Shown: positions 8,272 through 17,398, counted from the first letter of the stretch. The stretch: 35,934 nucleotides of DNA from Smithella sp. (GCA_030018675.1 JASEHT010000004.1:1-35934); one strand, 5' to 3'. Numbers and translations: made by a program. The notes: generated by a model not told the origin, from the sequence alone.

Positions 8272-9222
8272 TTATATTTTTTTTCTCCGTCCGACCACAG
8301 CACAAATAACATCGTAGAGCTTTTCCTTTAACTCGTCTGTCGTTTCCCAGACGACATGGTTATACTGCCTCGTGTCGAAATGAACGTTTTTGAGGTCGTC
8401 TTTGCGAACGCACCAGATAACCGGGAGATTTCTGCCTATGGCATAACCCGCTTCGAAATAAACCACCCTTTGTTGTTCAGTAACTTCCGCTACGACAAAC
8501 AGGGAGTTTTTTATTTCTGCGATGATTTTGGCGTTTATTTTATCACTATGCTGTTTCGAATTAACCCGGCAAGCCTTGTATCCCGCGTCATTTATGGCTG
8601 GCTTGATCGCCCTTTCCCATGCGATATTCATTGAATTCGAAAAAGACATTGCCACATAGGCCTGACTTAATTCAATTGCTCTTTGCTCGTATTTATCCAG
8701 ATATTCCCAACCGGAAGGGCTGATGGCGACTGCCACCGGCTTGTTGCCGCCGGCAAGGATTTCCTTCCTATCATCGATTGAAATCAGCAGGCCACGTTCA
8801 ACGAGAAATCTGATATAAAAAAACAGTTCCTCGGGGGCGGAGGCCCAGGCCAACGGATAATCAAATCGAGGGTGTATGGAAACAATATCACCGGGATATT
8901 TAGATTTCTGCGAAATATGCCGCAGAAAAAGATACTGTTTGTCGGAGGGATTGTAGTCTGGAATGGATTGCTCAATTTCCTTCAGAATGCTCATATTAAT
9001 ATCAGGAATTTCCATGCCGAGTTCAGAAAGATTCCTTATCCAACCGGAAAGTTTCGGCCCTAGATTTTTTTCCTCGATCCATGGCTGGAGTGAATTTGAT
9101 ATTCTGAATTCTCCGCAGCGGGCGCATTTATATTGTAATGCCTTGCCGGACTTTTCTTTAACGGAAACGTCCAGAGCTTGAATCTTGCAGACGGGACAAA
9201 CATTGCTGGGTGTTTTTTTCAT
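8272..9222 (-). CDS. zinc-ribbon protein with C-terminal nucleoside deoxyribosyltransferase/TIR-like domain
   Basis: An accessory protein of about 316 aa. The N-terminus has a two-pair zinc ribbon (CPVC, then CARC about 20 residues later). A middle part (about 60-185) has no motif I know. The last ~130 residues form a Rossmann-like domain: YVAMSFSNSM, AIKPAINDAGYKACRV, IIAEIKNSLFVVAEVT, VYFEAGYAIGRNLPVIW and HFDTRQYNHVVW. The Glu of YFEAGYA lies where nucleoside 2-deoxyribosyltransferases carry their nucleophile; the fold is shared with TIR-like NADases. A role in nucleotide or NAD cleavage, possibly defence, is inference. A TTG at 9237 is in frame, but I prefer ATG 9222 (behind TGATGGA). It lies downstream of the UPF0280 gene. 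Confidence 0.8.
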   Translation of the reverse strand: MKKTPSNVCPVCKIQALDVSVKEKSGKALQYKCARCGEFRISNSLQPWIEEKNLGPKLSGWIRNLSELGMEIPDINMSILKEIEQSIPDYNPSDKQYLFLRHISQKSKYPGDIVSIHPRFDYPLAWASAPEELFFYIRFLVERGLLISIDDRKEILAGGNKPVAVAISPSGWEYLDKYEQRAIELSQAYVAMSFSNSMNIAWERAIKPAINDAGYKACRVNSKQHSDKINAKIIAEIKNSLFVVAEVTEQQRVVYFEAGYAIGRNLPVIWCVRKDDLKNVHFDTRQYNHVVWETTDELKEKLYDVICAVVGRRKKI

Positions 9223-9311
9223 AAATCCATCAGTCAATTACGGTTGGAGATTATTCACGGGAAATACTGCTTATTTCTTAAACCAATATCCCCGAACTAT
9301 CAACCGGTTTT

Positions 9312-10031
9312 TTAGACAAGTTCAACCTCCCCTATTGCGCCCATATCTTTTCCGCATATGATGATAATTCCCGTAATCCCGGATATTGTAATGCCGAAAT
9401 CCAGCGCTTTTCTGATATCCTGGCTGCTTTTGACTTGATTGCCGATAGCGGAAGCAGCGGCATCGGCCAGCGTCGCGGACGGGGAAATAACGCAAACCGC
9501 GTCCGCTTTGCCGAAGCTGAGCGATGGGCCGACCGTGCCGGACGATGTGCAAATGCCGACAGGCGTTTCTTTAGGTTTTACGATGAAATTGATATTGTAA
9601 CTTAAAGGAGATTCTCCGGCAAAAACGGATGTGATCAGTTTTTTTTTGGATCTTAAGAAAATGTCCCCGCCGTTTTCGATGATGATGTTTTCCGTCAAAT
9701 CCATAAGATCACGCCCCACAAATTCAGAAACGGCTCCCGCCACTCCGGCCATCGGCCCTACTCCGCATATTTTTGATTTCGAAAGCATCTCTCTGACAAT
9801 CGGCGGAGCTAAATCATCATCGGCAAGCGGAGTCAGAGATTTCTGAAATTCAGGATGATTCTTGATGTAGGACTCTAAAAAATTACGGTGTTTTGCAAGG
9901 GACTCGAAGGCTTCATCAGCAAGATGAACATCAGAACTGATTAAGAGATCGCTTTCTGCAATTTTCACATTATACGAAACAAGATTATCCTTGTTAATTA
10001 AGGATCTATATGTCCTGTTTTCATATTCCAT
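9312..10031 (-). CDS. UPF0280 family protein (ApbE-like fold)
   Basis: A 239-aa member of the UPF0280 family, related in fold to the flavin transferase ApbE. Visible family blocks are GVGPMAGVAGAVSEFVG (about residues 90-106), IIIENGGDIFL, then CTSSGTVGPSLSFGKADAVCVI and LADAAASAIGN. The TSSGT...ADAAASAIGN spacing resembles the ApbE threonine/metal site. The biochemical role of UPF0280 proteins is unknown to me; a cofactor-binding or flavin-related role is an inference from the fold. Its ATG lies 9 nt after the dnaE stop, so the two genes are probably cotranscribed. Confidence 0.85.
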   Translation of the reverse strand: MEYENRTYRSLINKDNLVSYNVKIAESDLLISSDVHLADEAFESLAKHRNFLESYIKNHPEFQKSLTPLADDDLAPPIVREMLSKSKICGVGPMAGVAGAVSEFVGRDLMDLTENIIIENGGDIFLRSKKKLITSVFAGESPLSYNINFIVKPKETPVGICTSSGTVGPSLSFGKADAVCVISPSATLADAAASAIGNQVKSSQDIRKALDFGITISGITGIIIICGKDMGAIGEVELV

Positions 10032-10040
10032 ATTAACCGG

Positions 10041-13000
10041 TTAGGAATAAACGGTGGCACCCTGCCCCAGAATGCTATCCGCCTCTTTCTTCAATTTGTC
10101 ATTGATATCCAGGCGGTATTCGTCGCCGAGATAAACGATGGTTTCACTTTGCCCATTGGAGATATGCATATAACTTTCACATTTGCCGTGGAATTTTTTT
10201 ATGGAAACCAGAAATTCGGTTATATTCTCGGGCGACACTTTATCGGTATCCACCATAAAACGAACCTGCTTGTATGGATTTTCAAGAGCATTGGACAAGG
10301 GAGTCACGTCCTGGGCGATTAAAGTAATTTTGGTATTTTCTTCAGAGCCGCCGATATCAATTGTTCCTTTAACAACGATCGGCTCCTCATCATGAAGCAT
10401 TTCATAATATTTTTTGTATATATCACCGAAAAATATCGTGTTAATAGAACCCTGTAAATCCTCAAGTGTAACGTAACACATGGTGTCGTTTCTTCTTGTC
10501 TTTTTTTCATTAATCGCACTGACGACGCCGGCCACCGTCGTGGTCTCTTTGTCCCGCTTGGTGTTTAGATTGCCCGAATTGGCGTCCGTGACAAGCTTCA
10601 GTTTGTCCGCAAAACGCAACAGGGGATGTCCGGTAATATAAAATCCCAGGGCTTCCCTTTCAATGGATAAAAGTTTTTTATGATCCCATTCGGGCACATC
10701 GGGTATTTGATAGGTTTTCGGGGCGTCACTTCCTGATGACGAACCGGATTCAAACTGGTCGAAGAAATTCGATTGGTTGCTTTGCCGCTCCTTTTGATTG
10801 CGTTGTACTTCCTCTACGGCTTCTTCATAATATTGCGTAAGCTGACTGCGCTTATATCCCAGAGAATCAAAAGCACCGCACTTGACCAGACTTTCAATCA
10901 CTCTTTTATTCACTCTGCGCAAATCGACACGTTCCAGAAAGTCGATGAAAGAAGTAAATTTCCCTTCGTTACGGACGGATAAAATGGAATCGATGGCGGC
11001 TACGCCCACGTTCTTAATAGCCGCCATGCCGAAGCGGATATGTTTCCCGGAAACCGTAAAATCACGTTCGGATTCATTGATATCCGGTGGAAGGACATCG
11101 ATGTTCATTTCCTTGCAGGCGCTCATGTGTTTGATGATTTTATCACGATTGTCCTTTTCACTCGTCAGAAGTGAAGCCATAAATTCAACCGGATAATGAG
11201 CCTTTAGATAGGCTGTCTGATAAGCGATGATTGCGTACGCTGTGCTGTGGGATTTATTAAAACCGTAAGCGGCAAACGTCTCCATCTGCTCCCAGATTTT
11301 TCTCGCTTTGGCTTCATTAATTTTCTGTTTTTGAGCGCCTTCCAGAAATTTGGGTTTTTCTTTCTCCATTTCCGCGGCTTTTTTCTTGCTCATCACCTTG
11401 CGCAACGTATCCGCCTCAGCCATGCTGTATCCGCCGATGACGCTGGCAATCTGCATGACCTGCTCCTGATAGAGAATAATACCGTACGTTTCTCTCAGGA
11501 TGTCTTCCAATTGTGGAAGCTCGTAGGATATTTTTGTATCTCCCTGTTTGCGCGATGTAAATTCCGGAACCATTTTCATCGGTCCGGGACGATAGAGGGC
11601 GATCAAAGCAATGATATCCTCAATGCAATCCGGTTTTAATTTAATGGCGACATCGGTCATGCCGGCGCTTTCCATTTGAAAGATGCCGTCCGTTTCGCCT
11701 TTCATAAACAATTCATATGTTTCTTTATCATCCAGAAGAAGATTGTGAATGTCGATTTCAATGCCTTTTGATTCCTTGATGAATTTCAGGGTATTGTTGA
11801 TGACGGTCAACGTTTTCAAGCCTAGAAAATCGAACTTGGTCAAACCAACTTCCTGGATGTCGTTCATCGAATACTGAGAAACAACGTCGTCTTTCGATGA
11901 ACAAAGCGGCACCCTTTCCACGAGCGGTGCATCCGATATGACAACTCCCGCCGCATGAGTTGAGGAGTGACGGTTTAATCCTTCCAGAATTCTTGAAAAA
12001 GTCAGAAGTTTGGCGACCGTGGGATTGTTTTTTTCTTCTTCAGCCAGGCGCGGTTCCATTTTGATGGCTTCATCGAGTGTTACATTAAGAACATTGGGAA
12101 TCAATTTCGCGATTCTGTCGGCTTCGCTATAGGGAATATCCAGAGCGCGACCGACGTCACGAATCACGCCCTTGGCCTGCATTTTGCCGAACGTTATAAT
12201 TTGTGAAACTTTATCCTGACCGTATTTATCGGTGACGTATTGGATGACTTGATCGCGCCCTTCCGGACAAAAATCAATGTCAATATCCGGCATGGTACGG
12301 CGGCTGGGGTTCAGGAAACGCTCAAAAAATAAATTGTATCGAATGGGATCAATATTCGTGATTCTGATCGCATACGCTACAAGGCTTCCCGGAGCGGAAC
12401 CACGTCCCGGCCCGACGGGAATATCATTATGCTTGGCGTGTTTGACAAAGTCGGAAACGATCAGAAAGTATCCGGCGAATCCCATGTCCTTGATGATCCC
12501 CAGTTCTTCGTTCAGACGTTTTTTGTATTTTTCCTTAATCGAGGATTCATCTCCCTCTCTGTTTTTTAAAATAATCGGGAGGAGTTTTTCGAGACCTTCC
12601 CTCGCCTTTCTTTCCAGATATTCGTCTAGAGTTTCCTCCGGATTTTTAACCGTAAAATTTGGCAAATAAAACTTGCCTTTCTCCAGAGCAAAATTGCACT
12701 TTTCGGCGATACTGACGGTATTGGAAAGCGCTTCGGGCGTTGATGAAAATAATTCGCTCATTTCATCCGGAGAGCGAAAATAAAACTGATCAGTGCTTAA
12801 GGACATTCTGTCCTGATCGGTAATCTTTTTACCGGTCTGGATGCAAAGCAGAATGTCATGCGCCTCGGCATGATCTTTTTGCAGATAATGACAGTCATTG
12901 GTGGCGATCAAAGGAATGGACAATTCTTTGCTTAATTCGATTAAACCGGCATTGGCGGTTTTCTGCTCCGGGATGCCGTTTTCCATGATCTCGAGATAAT

Positions 13001-13511
13001 AATTCCCTTCACCGAAAATATTCAGATAATGGATGGCGACATTTTTTGCCCCTTCCATATTGCCCTGAAGAATCAGGTCGGCGATTTCACCTTGCAGGCA
13101 GGCGCTGGAAGCAATGAGGCCTTCGTGGCATTCTTTTAAAAGTTCTTTATCCACGCGTGGCCGGTAATAAAAACCGTTCAAATAAGCGGTGGTCGTCAGT
13201 TTCATCAGGTTTTTATAACCTTGCGCGTTTTTCACAAGGACAATCAAATGTTTCGATCTTTCGCTTGCAATTCTGTCGGTCAGCTTATTGGGGGCAACAT
13301 ATAATTCGCAACCAATGATGGGTTTTACGCCAAAGTCGTAGGCCTGCTTGTGAAAATCGATTGCCCCGAACATGTTGCCGTGATCCGTAATGGCGACGGC
13401 GGGCATTTTGTATTCTTTTGCTTTTTTGAACAGATCTTCCAAACGGATCATACCGTCCAAAAGGCTGTATTGGGTGTGAAGATGCAAATGGACAAAATCG
13501 GAGTGCTTCAT
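10041..13511 (-). CDS. dnaE: DNA polymerase III alpha subunit
   Basis: This is the replicative polymerase of the chromosome. The 1156-aa length is normal for DnaE1. It has an N-terminal PHP domain (VHLHLHTQYSLLDG, AVAITDHGNMFGA, GCELYVAP). The palm/active-site region includes VGPGRGSAPGSLVAYA and PDIDIDFCPEGRDQVIQYV, which holds the catalytic aspartates. A helix-hairpin-helix region follows at about VNKRVIESLVKCGAFDSLGY, then a C-terminal OB-fold (TTVAGVVSAI...CYVTLEDLQGS). A GAAGTGA ribosome site lies upstream of the ATG. It sits 63 bp downstream of guaB in the same direction. Nothing is missing or interrupted. Confidence 0.98.
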   Translation of the reverse strand: MKHSDFVHLHLHTQYSLLDGMIRLEDLFKKAKEYKMPAVAITDHGNMFGAIDFHKQAYDFGVKPIIGCELYVAPNKLTDRIASERSKHLIVLVKNAQGYKNLMKLTTTAYLNGFYYRPRVDKELLKECHEGLIASSACLQGEIADLILQGNMEGAKNVAIHYLNIFGEGNYYLEIMENGIPEQKTANAGLIELSKELSIPLIATNDCHYLQKDHAEAHDILLCIQTGKKITDQDRMSLSTDQFYFRSPDEMSELFSSTPEALSNTVSIAEKCNFALEKGKFYLPNFTVKNPEETLDEYLERKAREGLEKLLPIILKNREGDESSIKEKYKKRLNEELGIIKDMGFAGYFLIVSDFVKHAKHNDIPVGPGRGSAPGSLVAYAIRITNIDPIRYNLFFERFLNPSRRTMPDIDIDFCPEGRDQVIQYVTDKYGQDKVSQIITFGKMQAKGVIRDVGRALDIPYSEADRIAKLIPNVLNVTLDEAIKMEPRLAEEEKNNPTVAKLLTFSRILEGLNRHSSTHAAGVVISDAPLVERVPLCSSKDDVVSQYSMNDIQEVGLTKFDFLGLKTLTVINNTLKFIKESKGIEIDIHNLLLDDKETYELFMKGETDGIFQMESAGMTDVAIKLKPDCIEDIIALIALYRPGPMKMVPEFTSRKQGDTKISYELPQLEDILRETYGIILYQEQVMQIASVIGGYSMAEADTLRKVMSKKKAAEMEKEKPKFLEGAQKQKINEAKARKIWEQMETFAAYGFNKSHSTAYAIIAYQTAYLKAHYPVEFMASLLTSEKDNRDKIIKHMSACKEMNIDVLPPDINESERDFTVSGKHIRFGMAAIKNVGVAAIDSILSVRNEGKFTSFIDFLERVDLRRVNKRVIESLVKCGAFDSLGYKRSQLTQYYEEAVEEVQRNQKERQSNQSNFFDQFESGSSSGSDAPKTYQIPDVPEWDHKKLLSIEREALGFYITGHPLLRFADKLKLVTDANSGNLNTKRDKETTTVAGVVSAINEKKTRRNDTMCYVTLEDLQGSINTIFFGDIYKKYYEMLHDEEPIVVKGTIDIGGSEENTKITLIAQDVTPLSNALENPYKQVRFMVDTDKVSPENITEFLVSIKKFHGKCESYMHISNGQSETIVYLGDEYRLDINDKLKKEADSILGQGATVYS

Positions 13512-13574
13512 AAAATCACTTCATTGAAAATAACGGCAGTTCAAACTATTCTATTGACAGAGAAGATGGATTTT

Positions 13575-15035
13575 CTAATCCAGCCAATAATTGGGCGCTT
13601 CTTTGGTGATGATCACGTCATGAACATGGCTTTCTCGCAATCCTGCCTGCGTAATGCGGACAAAACGCGCCTTCTTGATCACTTCTGCAATCGTTTTACA
13701 GCCGACATAACCCATGCCCGCCTTGAGTCCTCCGATGAGTTGGAGAATGCTCGCGGATAAGGAACCGCGGAAGGGAACTCTGCCCTCAATACCCTCGGGA
13801 ACTATTTTTGCCGGACCTTCGATATCATCCTGATAGTATCGGTCCCGGCTGCCCATCTTCATGGCTTCCAGGGAACCCATGCCGCGGTACACCTTGTAAC
13901 TTCTTCCCTGGAATAAAATGGTTTCTCCGGGACTTTCCTCGGTACCGGCAAACAATCCGCCGATCATCACGCAACTGGCTCCCGCGCCGATTGCCTTGAC
14001 GATGTCGCCGGAATATTTTATTCCGCCGTCGGCAATGACGGGAATGCCTTTTCTGGATGCCACTTTATAGGTATCCCTGATCGCCGACATCTGTGCCACA
14101 CCGACGCCGGCAATAATACGCGTGGTGCAAATGGATCCCGGTCCGACGCCAACTTTAACGGCATCGACACCGGCGTCTATTAGAGCTTTGGCGCCTTGGG
14201 AGGTGGCGACATTCCCGGCTATCAATTGGCATTTGGGAAAATTTGATTTGGTGGCTTTGATCGCTTTGAGTACGCCTGCGGAATGCCCGTGTGACGTATC
14301 AATAGCAATGACATCAGCGCCCGCGGCAAGCAATGCTTCAATTCTGGCTTCACGGTCGATAATGCCGACAGCCGCGCCAACTCTTAACCTGCCTAGAGAA
14401 TCCTTGCAGGCGTAAGGGTATTTTCTGATTTTTTCGATATCTTTGATGGTGATAAGACCCTTTAATCGGTATTCATCATCCACAACCAGGAGTTTTTCAA
14501 TACGATGTTCATGAAGAAGTTTTTTTGATTTTTCCAGAGAAATATTCGAAGATACCGTCACAAGATTTTTCTTCGTCATCACATTGGAGACAGGCTGATT
14601 GAGATTTTCTTCAAATCTCAGATCGCGGTTGGTAAGAATTCCTACCAGTTTTCCCTTTTTAACCACCGGTACGCCGGAAATCGAATATTGGTTCATTAAC
14701 TTTAATGCATCGCTGACTTTCCGGTCGGGTTCGATCGTGATGGGATCGACGACCATTCCGCTTTCCGATTTTTTCACTTTGTCCACTTCAATGGTCTGCT
14801 GCTCGATGCTCATATTGCGGTGGATGATGCCGATGCCGCCCTCTTGAGCCATGCCAATCGCGGTGCGCGATTCTGTGACTGTATCCATGGCAGCTGAAAC
14901 AATGGGAATGTTCAGGGAAATCTCTTTTGTCAACTGAGTTGATGTCTTGACGTCCTTGGGGAGAATATTGGAAGCCGCCGGCACCAGCAGCAAATCATCA
15001 AAAGTTAAAGATTCTTTTATTGTGTCATCAAGCAT
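13575..15035 (-). CDS. guaB: inosine-5'-monophosphate dehydrogenase
   Basis: It oxidises IMP to XMP with NAD+, the committed step of guanine nucleotide synthesis. The 486-aa protein has the standard layout: a (beta/alpha)8 barrel beginning [16 protein letters not shown], two inserted CBS domains (about residues 95-210, [22 protein letters not shown] and [20 protein letters not shown]-like repeats) and the catalytic loop GPGSICTTR with nucleophile Cys303. The flap/monovalent-cation region and [10 protein letters not shown] block near the C-terminus are present. A GGAGG ribosome site stands 5-6 nt before the ATG. The dtd and DUF1285 genes lie upstream and dnaE downstream, all in the same direction. 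Confidence 0.98.
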   Translation of the reverse strand: MLDDTIKESLTFDDLLLVPAASNILPKDVKTSTQLTKEISLNIPIVSAAMDTVTESRTAIGMAQEGGIGIIHRNMSIEQQTIEVDKVKKSESGMVVDPITIEPDRKVSDALKLMNQYSISGVPVVKKGKLVGILTNRDLRFEENLNQPVSNVMTKKNLVTVSSNISLEKSKKLLHEHRIEKLLVVDDEYRLKGLITIKDIEKIRKYPYACKDSLGRLRVGAAVGIIDREARIEALLAAGADVIAIDTSHGHSAGVLKAIKATKSNFPKCQLIAGNVATSQGAKALIDAGVDAVKVGVGPGSICTTRIIAGVGVAQMSAIRDTYKVASRKGIPVIADGGIKYSGDIVKAIGAGASCVMIGGLFAGTEESPGETILFQGRSYKVYRGMGSLEAMKMGSRDRYYQDDIEGPAKIVPEGIEGRVPFRGSLSASILQLIGGLKAGMGYVGCKTIAEVIKKARFVRITQAGLRESHVHDVIITKEAPNYWLD

Positions 15036-15053
15036 TTTTTCCTCCGTCTTTGC

Positions 15054-15518
15054 CTATAAATCCCGATTTGGATTAATAAAATATTTTTTATCGTTTAAGT
15101 TTACAAAAAAACCGACTCCGTTTTCGGCCTGTTCAATAAATTCGGCAAGCTGATAATAACTTTTCCTTGAAAACCTGGCATCAAATTCTCCCTCTTTCAC
15201 CCGGCAATATAGAACGTTGTCTTTACCGACTCGCAAAGAATTCATTTCCAGTGTTTCGCGGGAGTCATCACTTAAAATAATTTCTATCCGCTCGCAATCA
15301 TTTCCGGATAGATGCGTTTTGCAGACTGCGAGCACCACGAAAGCCGTATCTTCGACATGAAGATAGCAACGTTCTTGTCCAAGTTCAATTAAATATTTGC
15401 CGCATTCGTCAATTTTAAGATTTTGAAAAAAGACGCTCAGGATATCCTTGCGGAACATGTGGGCGCCGTTATAATACCAAAGACCGTCTTTATCAATCTT
15501 AATTTCAAAATCTTCCAT
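15054..15518 (-). CDS. DUF1285 family protein
   Basis: A 154-aa cytoplasmic protein of unknown function. The match to DUF1285 rests on the start FEIKIDKDGLWYYNG, the segment GKYLIELGQERCYLHVEDTAF (family form: VEDxPFV) and the end LYCRVKEGEFDARF followed by YYQLAEFIEQ (family form: ARxxRxxFYELVxLA). No enzyme motif is visible. It starts 2 nt after the dtd stop and ends 18 bp before guaB, so it sits in the middle of a tight minus-strand operon. The link to tRNA quality control or GMP synthesis is positional only. Confidence 0.72.
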   Translation of the reverse strand: MEDFEIKIDKDGLWYYNGAHMFRKDILSVFFQNLKIDECGKYLIELGQERCYLHVEDTAFVVLAVCKTHLSGNDCERIEIILSDDSRETLEMNSLRVGKDNVLYCRVKEGEFDARFSRKSYYQLAEFIEQAENGVGFFVNLNDKKYFINPNRDL

Positions 15519-15520
15519 GG

Positions 15521-15970
15521 CTAAACTACTTTCCGGCTGTCCAATAATATCGTGACAGGACCGTCGTTAACCAGTTCCACTTTCATCATCTCCTGGAATT
15601 TTCCGGTTGCCACATGATTCACTTTTTCACGGGCCTTGTTGACGAAATATTCATAAAGTTTATTCGCCTTGTCCGGTTCTTCCGCGTCTGTAAAAGAAGG
15701 ACGTCTGCCCTTCACACAATTGCCGAGAAGCGTGAATTGCGAAACAACCATCATCTGGCCACCGATATCCAGTAGCGATTTGTTCATTTTATCCTGTTCA
15801 TCTTCGAAAATGCGGAGATGAACAGTCTTTTCCAGAATATAAACGGCATCGGCTTCCGTATCTTCCCTGGCCACCCCCAGAAAAATCAGAATTCCTTCGT
15901 TGATTGAGGATATTTCCAGATGGTTAATACTGACACGAGCGTTTTTGACTCGCTGAATAACTGCACGCAT
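15521..15970 (-). CDS. dtd: D-aminoacyl-tRNA deacylase
   Basis: It frees tRNA from mischarged D-amino acids (and glycine on tRNA-Ala), acting as a dimer in the cytoplasm. The 149-aa length is normal. Diagnostic motifs are the start MRAVIQRVKNARVSI, the catalytic SQFTL block (about residues 77-81) and the cross-subunit cis-proline motif in NDGPVTILLDSR near the C-terminus. The reading frame is intact. It is the first gene of the dtd-DUF1285-guaB-dnaE run. No good Shine-Dalgarno precedes the ATG (the upstream bases are ACGGTACCTCC). A weak promoter-like pair lies upstream at 15996-16024. Confidence 0.95.
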   Translation of the reverse strand: MRAVIQRVKNARVSINHLEISSINEGILIFLGVAREDTEADAVYILEKTVHLRIFEDEQDKMNKSLLDIGGQMMVVSQFTLLGNCVKGRRPSFTDAEEPDKANKLYEYFVNKAREKVNHVATGKFQEMMKVELVNDGPVTILLDSRKVV

Positions 15971-16304
15971 TGGAGGTACCGTTCAATTTTTTATTCATTT
16001 AGCAATAAATTTCTGCGCATTCAAGTTATTTCTCTGAAATATCATACAATATTTTTAAGTAATGAAAATTGTAAGGGATGATGAAAGAATGCAGCGAATT
16101 AATGTAGAGGGAATTTCGGCTTTTGGGAGCTATGACAGCCATCATTCGCGATAATTCAATTTTTCTTGACAGGCGGTGCTTTTGTTGTTAAGGACACGCC
16201 TGTTTTAATTTCAGGGGCGTTTGTGGAATATTCAAGCTAGTAATCCTTTTACATCATATTACCTCAAAGCCTTAAACAGAAATTCTAAGGGGGTTTGTCA
16301 CAAG
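15971..16304. other. divergent intergenic region between dtd and the PxxKW gene
   Basis: No credible gene lies in these 334 bp. For the minus strand a weak promoter-like pair (TTGAAT, 17-bp spacer, TAAATG) lies at 16024-15996 upstream of dtd. For the plus strand a consensus TTGACA lies at 16166-16171, but the bases 17 bp further (TAAGGA) are a poor -10. A small hairpin (ACGCC at 16195-16199 with GGCGT at 16216-16220) would lie in the leader of the PxxKW gene. An AAGGGGG at 16287-16293 is that gene's ribosome site, with a long 11-nt spacing. Confidence 0.45.
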
Positions 16305-16586
16305 ATGATTTGCAATACGGTGAAATCTGGATTTGACTGCGTTTTTATGACGAAAAAAGGATGCAGTTATGTCAATAGCAGCTGTAAGGTCGTCGTTGAA
16401 CAGTGTGATGGCTGCGTGAAAATTTTTGAATATGAATCAGGGAAATACTGCAAAGTCTACCCTGATCCGGATGGAAAATGGATGAGCGGTGGCTGCCCGA
16501 CGGCAACTCATGTCAAACTGGAGATCAAAGAAGCGCAGAAAATTAATCCTTTGAAGGCATCCAAGAGAGCCAGTAAAAAAGCCTAA
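16305..16586 (+). CDS. PxxKW family cysteine-rich protein
   Basis: A small 93-aa protein with eight cysteines (positions 3, 12, 20, 27, 34, 37, 49, 64) and no signal peptide. It contains the name-giving PxxKW (PDGKW, residues 55-59), followed by GGCPTATHVK and the conserved tail NPLKASKR. The family is known to me mainly from sulfate reducers and relatives. The cysteine pattern suggests metal or iron-sulfur binding, but its function is unknown. The frame is open upstream to a TTG at 16221. I chose the ATG at 16305 because family members begin at this Met-x-Cys and AAGGGGG lies upstream. It is monocistronic and ends in a strong terminator. Confidence 0.8.
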   Translation: MICNTVKSGFDCVFMTKKGCSYVNSSCKVVVEQCDGCVKIFEYESGKYCKVYPDPDGKWMSGGCPTATHVKLEIKEAQKINPLKASKRASKKA

Positions 16587-16613
16587 CCATTATTGGGATA
16601 GTATCTTGAAAAG

Positions 16614-16643
16614 AAAAAGCCGGCTTCGAATGCCGGCTTTTTT
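16614..16643. terminator. bidirectional rho-independent terminator
   Basis: AAAAA, then GCCGGC (16619-16624), a 7-nt loop, GCCGGC (16632-16637) and T6. The A-run before and T-run after let it work on both strands. It ends the PxxKW transcript and overlaps the stop codon of the MerR gene, so it also terminates the thrS-infC-pheST-ihfA-merR transcript coming from the other side. Confidence 0.92.
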
Positions 16644-16989
16644 AACTGATAATTTCCCTGATTTGTTGCAATTCCTTTTTGATTTTTATTAAAAATATTT
16701 TCTGTTTTTCATCATTCCGGAACGGTGCTTCATCGCCGTTATTACGGATTTTCTGAAGCTGTTTTTTAGCGCCGTCAATTGTAAAACGCTGCGCATAAAG
16801 CAGGTTTTTGATGGTCAACAATTCCTGCACGTCCTTTTTTCTATACAAACGCTGAGCCGTTTTTGTGCGCACAGGGTTAACCGTTTTGAATTCTGTTTCC
16901 CAGTATCTGATCACATACGGTTCAACATTGAGAATTTTACTGACTTCACCAATGCGAAAATATGCTTTCTCCGGAATGATTGTTTCCAT
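16642..16989 (-). CDS. MerR family transcriptional regulator
   Basis: A 115-aa protein with an N-terminal MerR-type winged helix: YFRIGEVSKILNVEPYVIRYWETEF (helix-turn-helix, about residues 10-34), then RLYRKKDVQELLTIKNLLY and FTIDGAKKQLQKI. The C-terminus is short and lysine/glutamate-rich, ending in a helix suited to dimerisation. No effector domain or metal-binding cysteines are present, so it is not a classical metal or drug sensor. A MerR-like gene after ihfA is common in deltaproteobacteria; its regulon is unknown. It is the last gene of this minus-strand cluster, its stop lying in the shared terminator, 136 bp after ihfA. Confidence 0.88.
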   Translation of the reverse strand: METIIPEKAYFRIGEVSKILNVEPYVIRYWETEFKTVNPVRTKTAQRLYRKKDVQELLTIKNLLYAQRFTIDGAKKQLQKIRNNGDEAPFRNDEKQKIFLIKIKKELQQIREIIS

Positions 16990-17125
16990 AGCCTTGCCTG
17001 AAATTTTACAATTGAATTCACCGATTCAAAATTAAAAAATAATTAAAAGAGCTAACATAAATACGCGAATAAACACCCAGGAACTCCTCGCATATTTTGC
17101 CTTGCTGAACGGTGATCTTTTATAA

Positions 17126-17398
17126 TTAATTCAGAGCTTTGCGCAGGACCTGAGAGGATTTGAAAGTCAGCACTCTCCGGGCGGTAATGGAAATTTCCTG
17201 TCCGGTCTGAGGATTACGTCCGCGACGGGCTCTCTTCTCCTTGACGATGAAATTTCCAAATCCTGATATCTTGACTTTTTCACCCTTGGCAAGACAATCC
17301 TTAATGATATCGAACACAGATTCAACGATATCTGAAGAGTCTTTCTTGGAAAACCCGAGCTTTTCGTGAACATTTTGAATAATATCTATCTTCGTCAT
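17126..17398 (-). CDS. ihfA: integration host factor alpha subunit
   Basis: A 90-aa DNA-bending protein of the HU/IHF family. It begins MTKIDIIQNVHEKLGFSKKDS and carries the dimer core VKISGFGNFIVKEK and the DNA-binding arm signature RRGRNPQTGQEISI, with the proline that intercalates. HU and IHF subunits are hard to separate at this length. The position directly after pheT, as in E. coli pheST-ihfA, together with the KIDIIQ start and the LGFSKKDS segment supports IHF-alpha. A strong GGAGGTGAT ribosome site precedes the ATG. It would form a heterodimer with an IhfB encoded elsewhere. Confidence 0.9.
   Translation of the reverse strand: MTKIDIIQNVHEKLGFSKKDSSDIVESVFDIIKDCLAKGEKVKISGFGNFIVKEKRARRGRNPQTGQEISITARRVLTFKSSQVLRKALN

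Noticed and set aside
9241-9306. CGGTTG and CAACCG flanking the gap between the UPF0280 and zinc-ribbon genes
   Set aside because: Six-base arms 54 bp apart are expected by chance; they were considered as insertion boundaries but no target duplication or longer repeat accompanies them.
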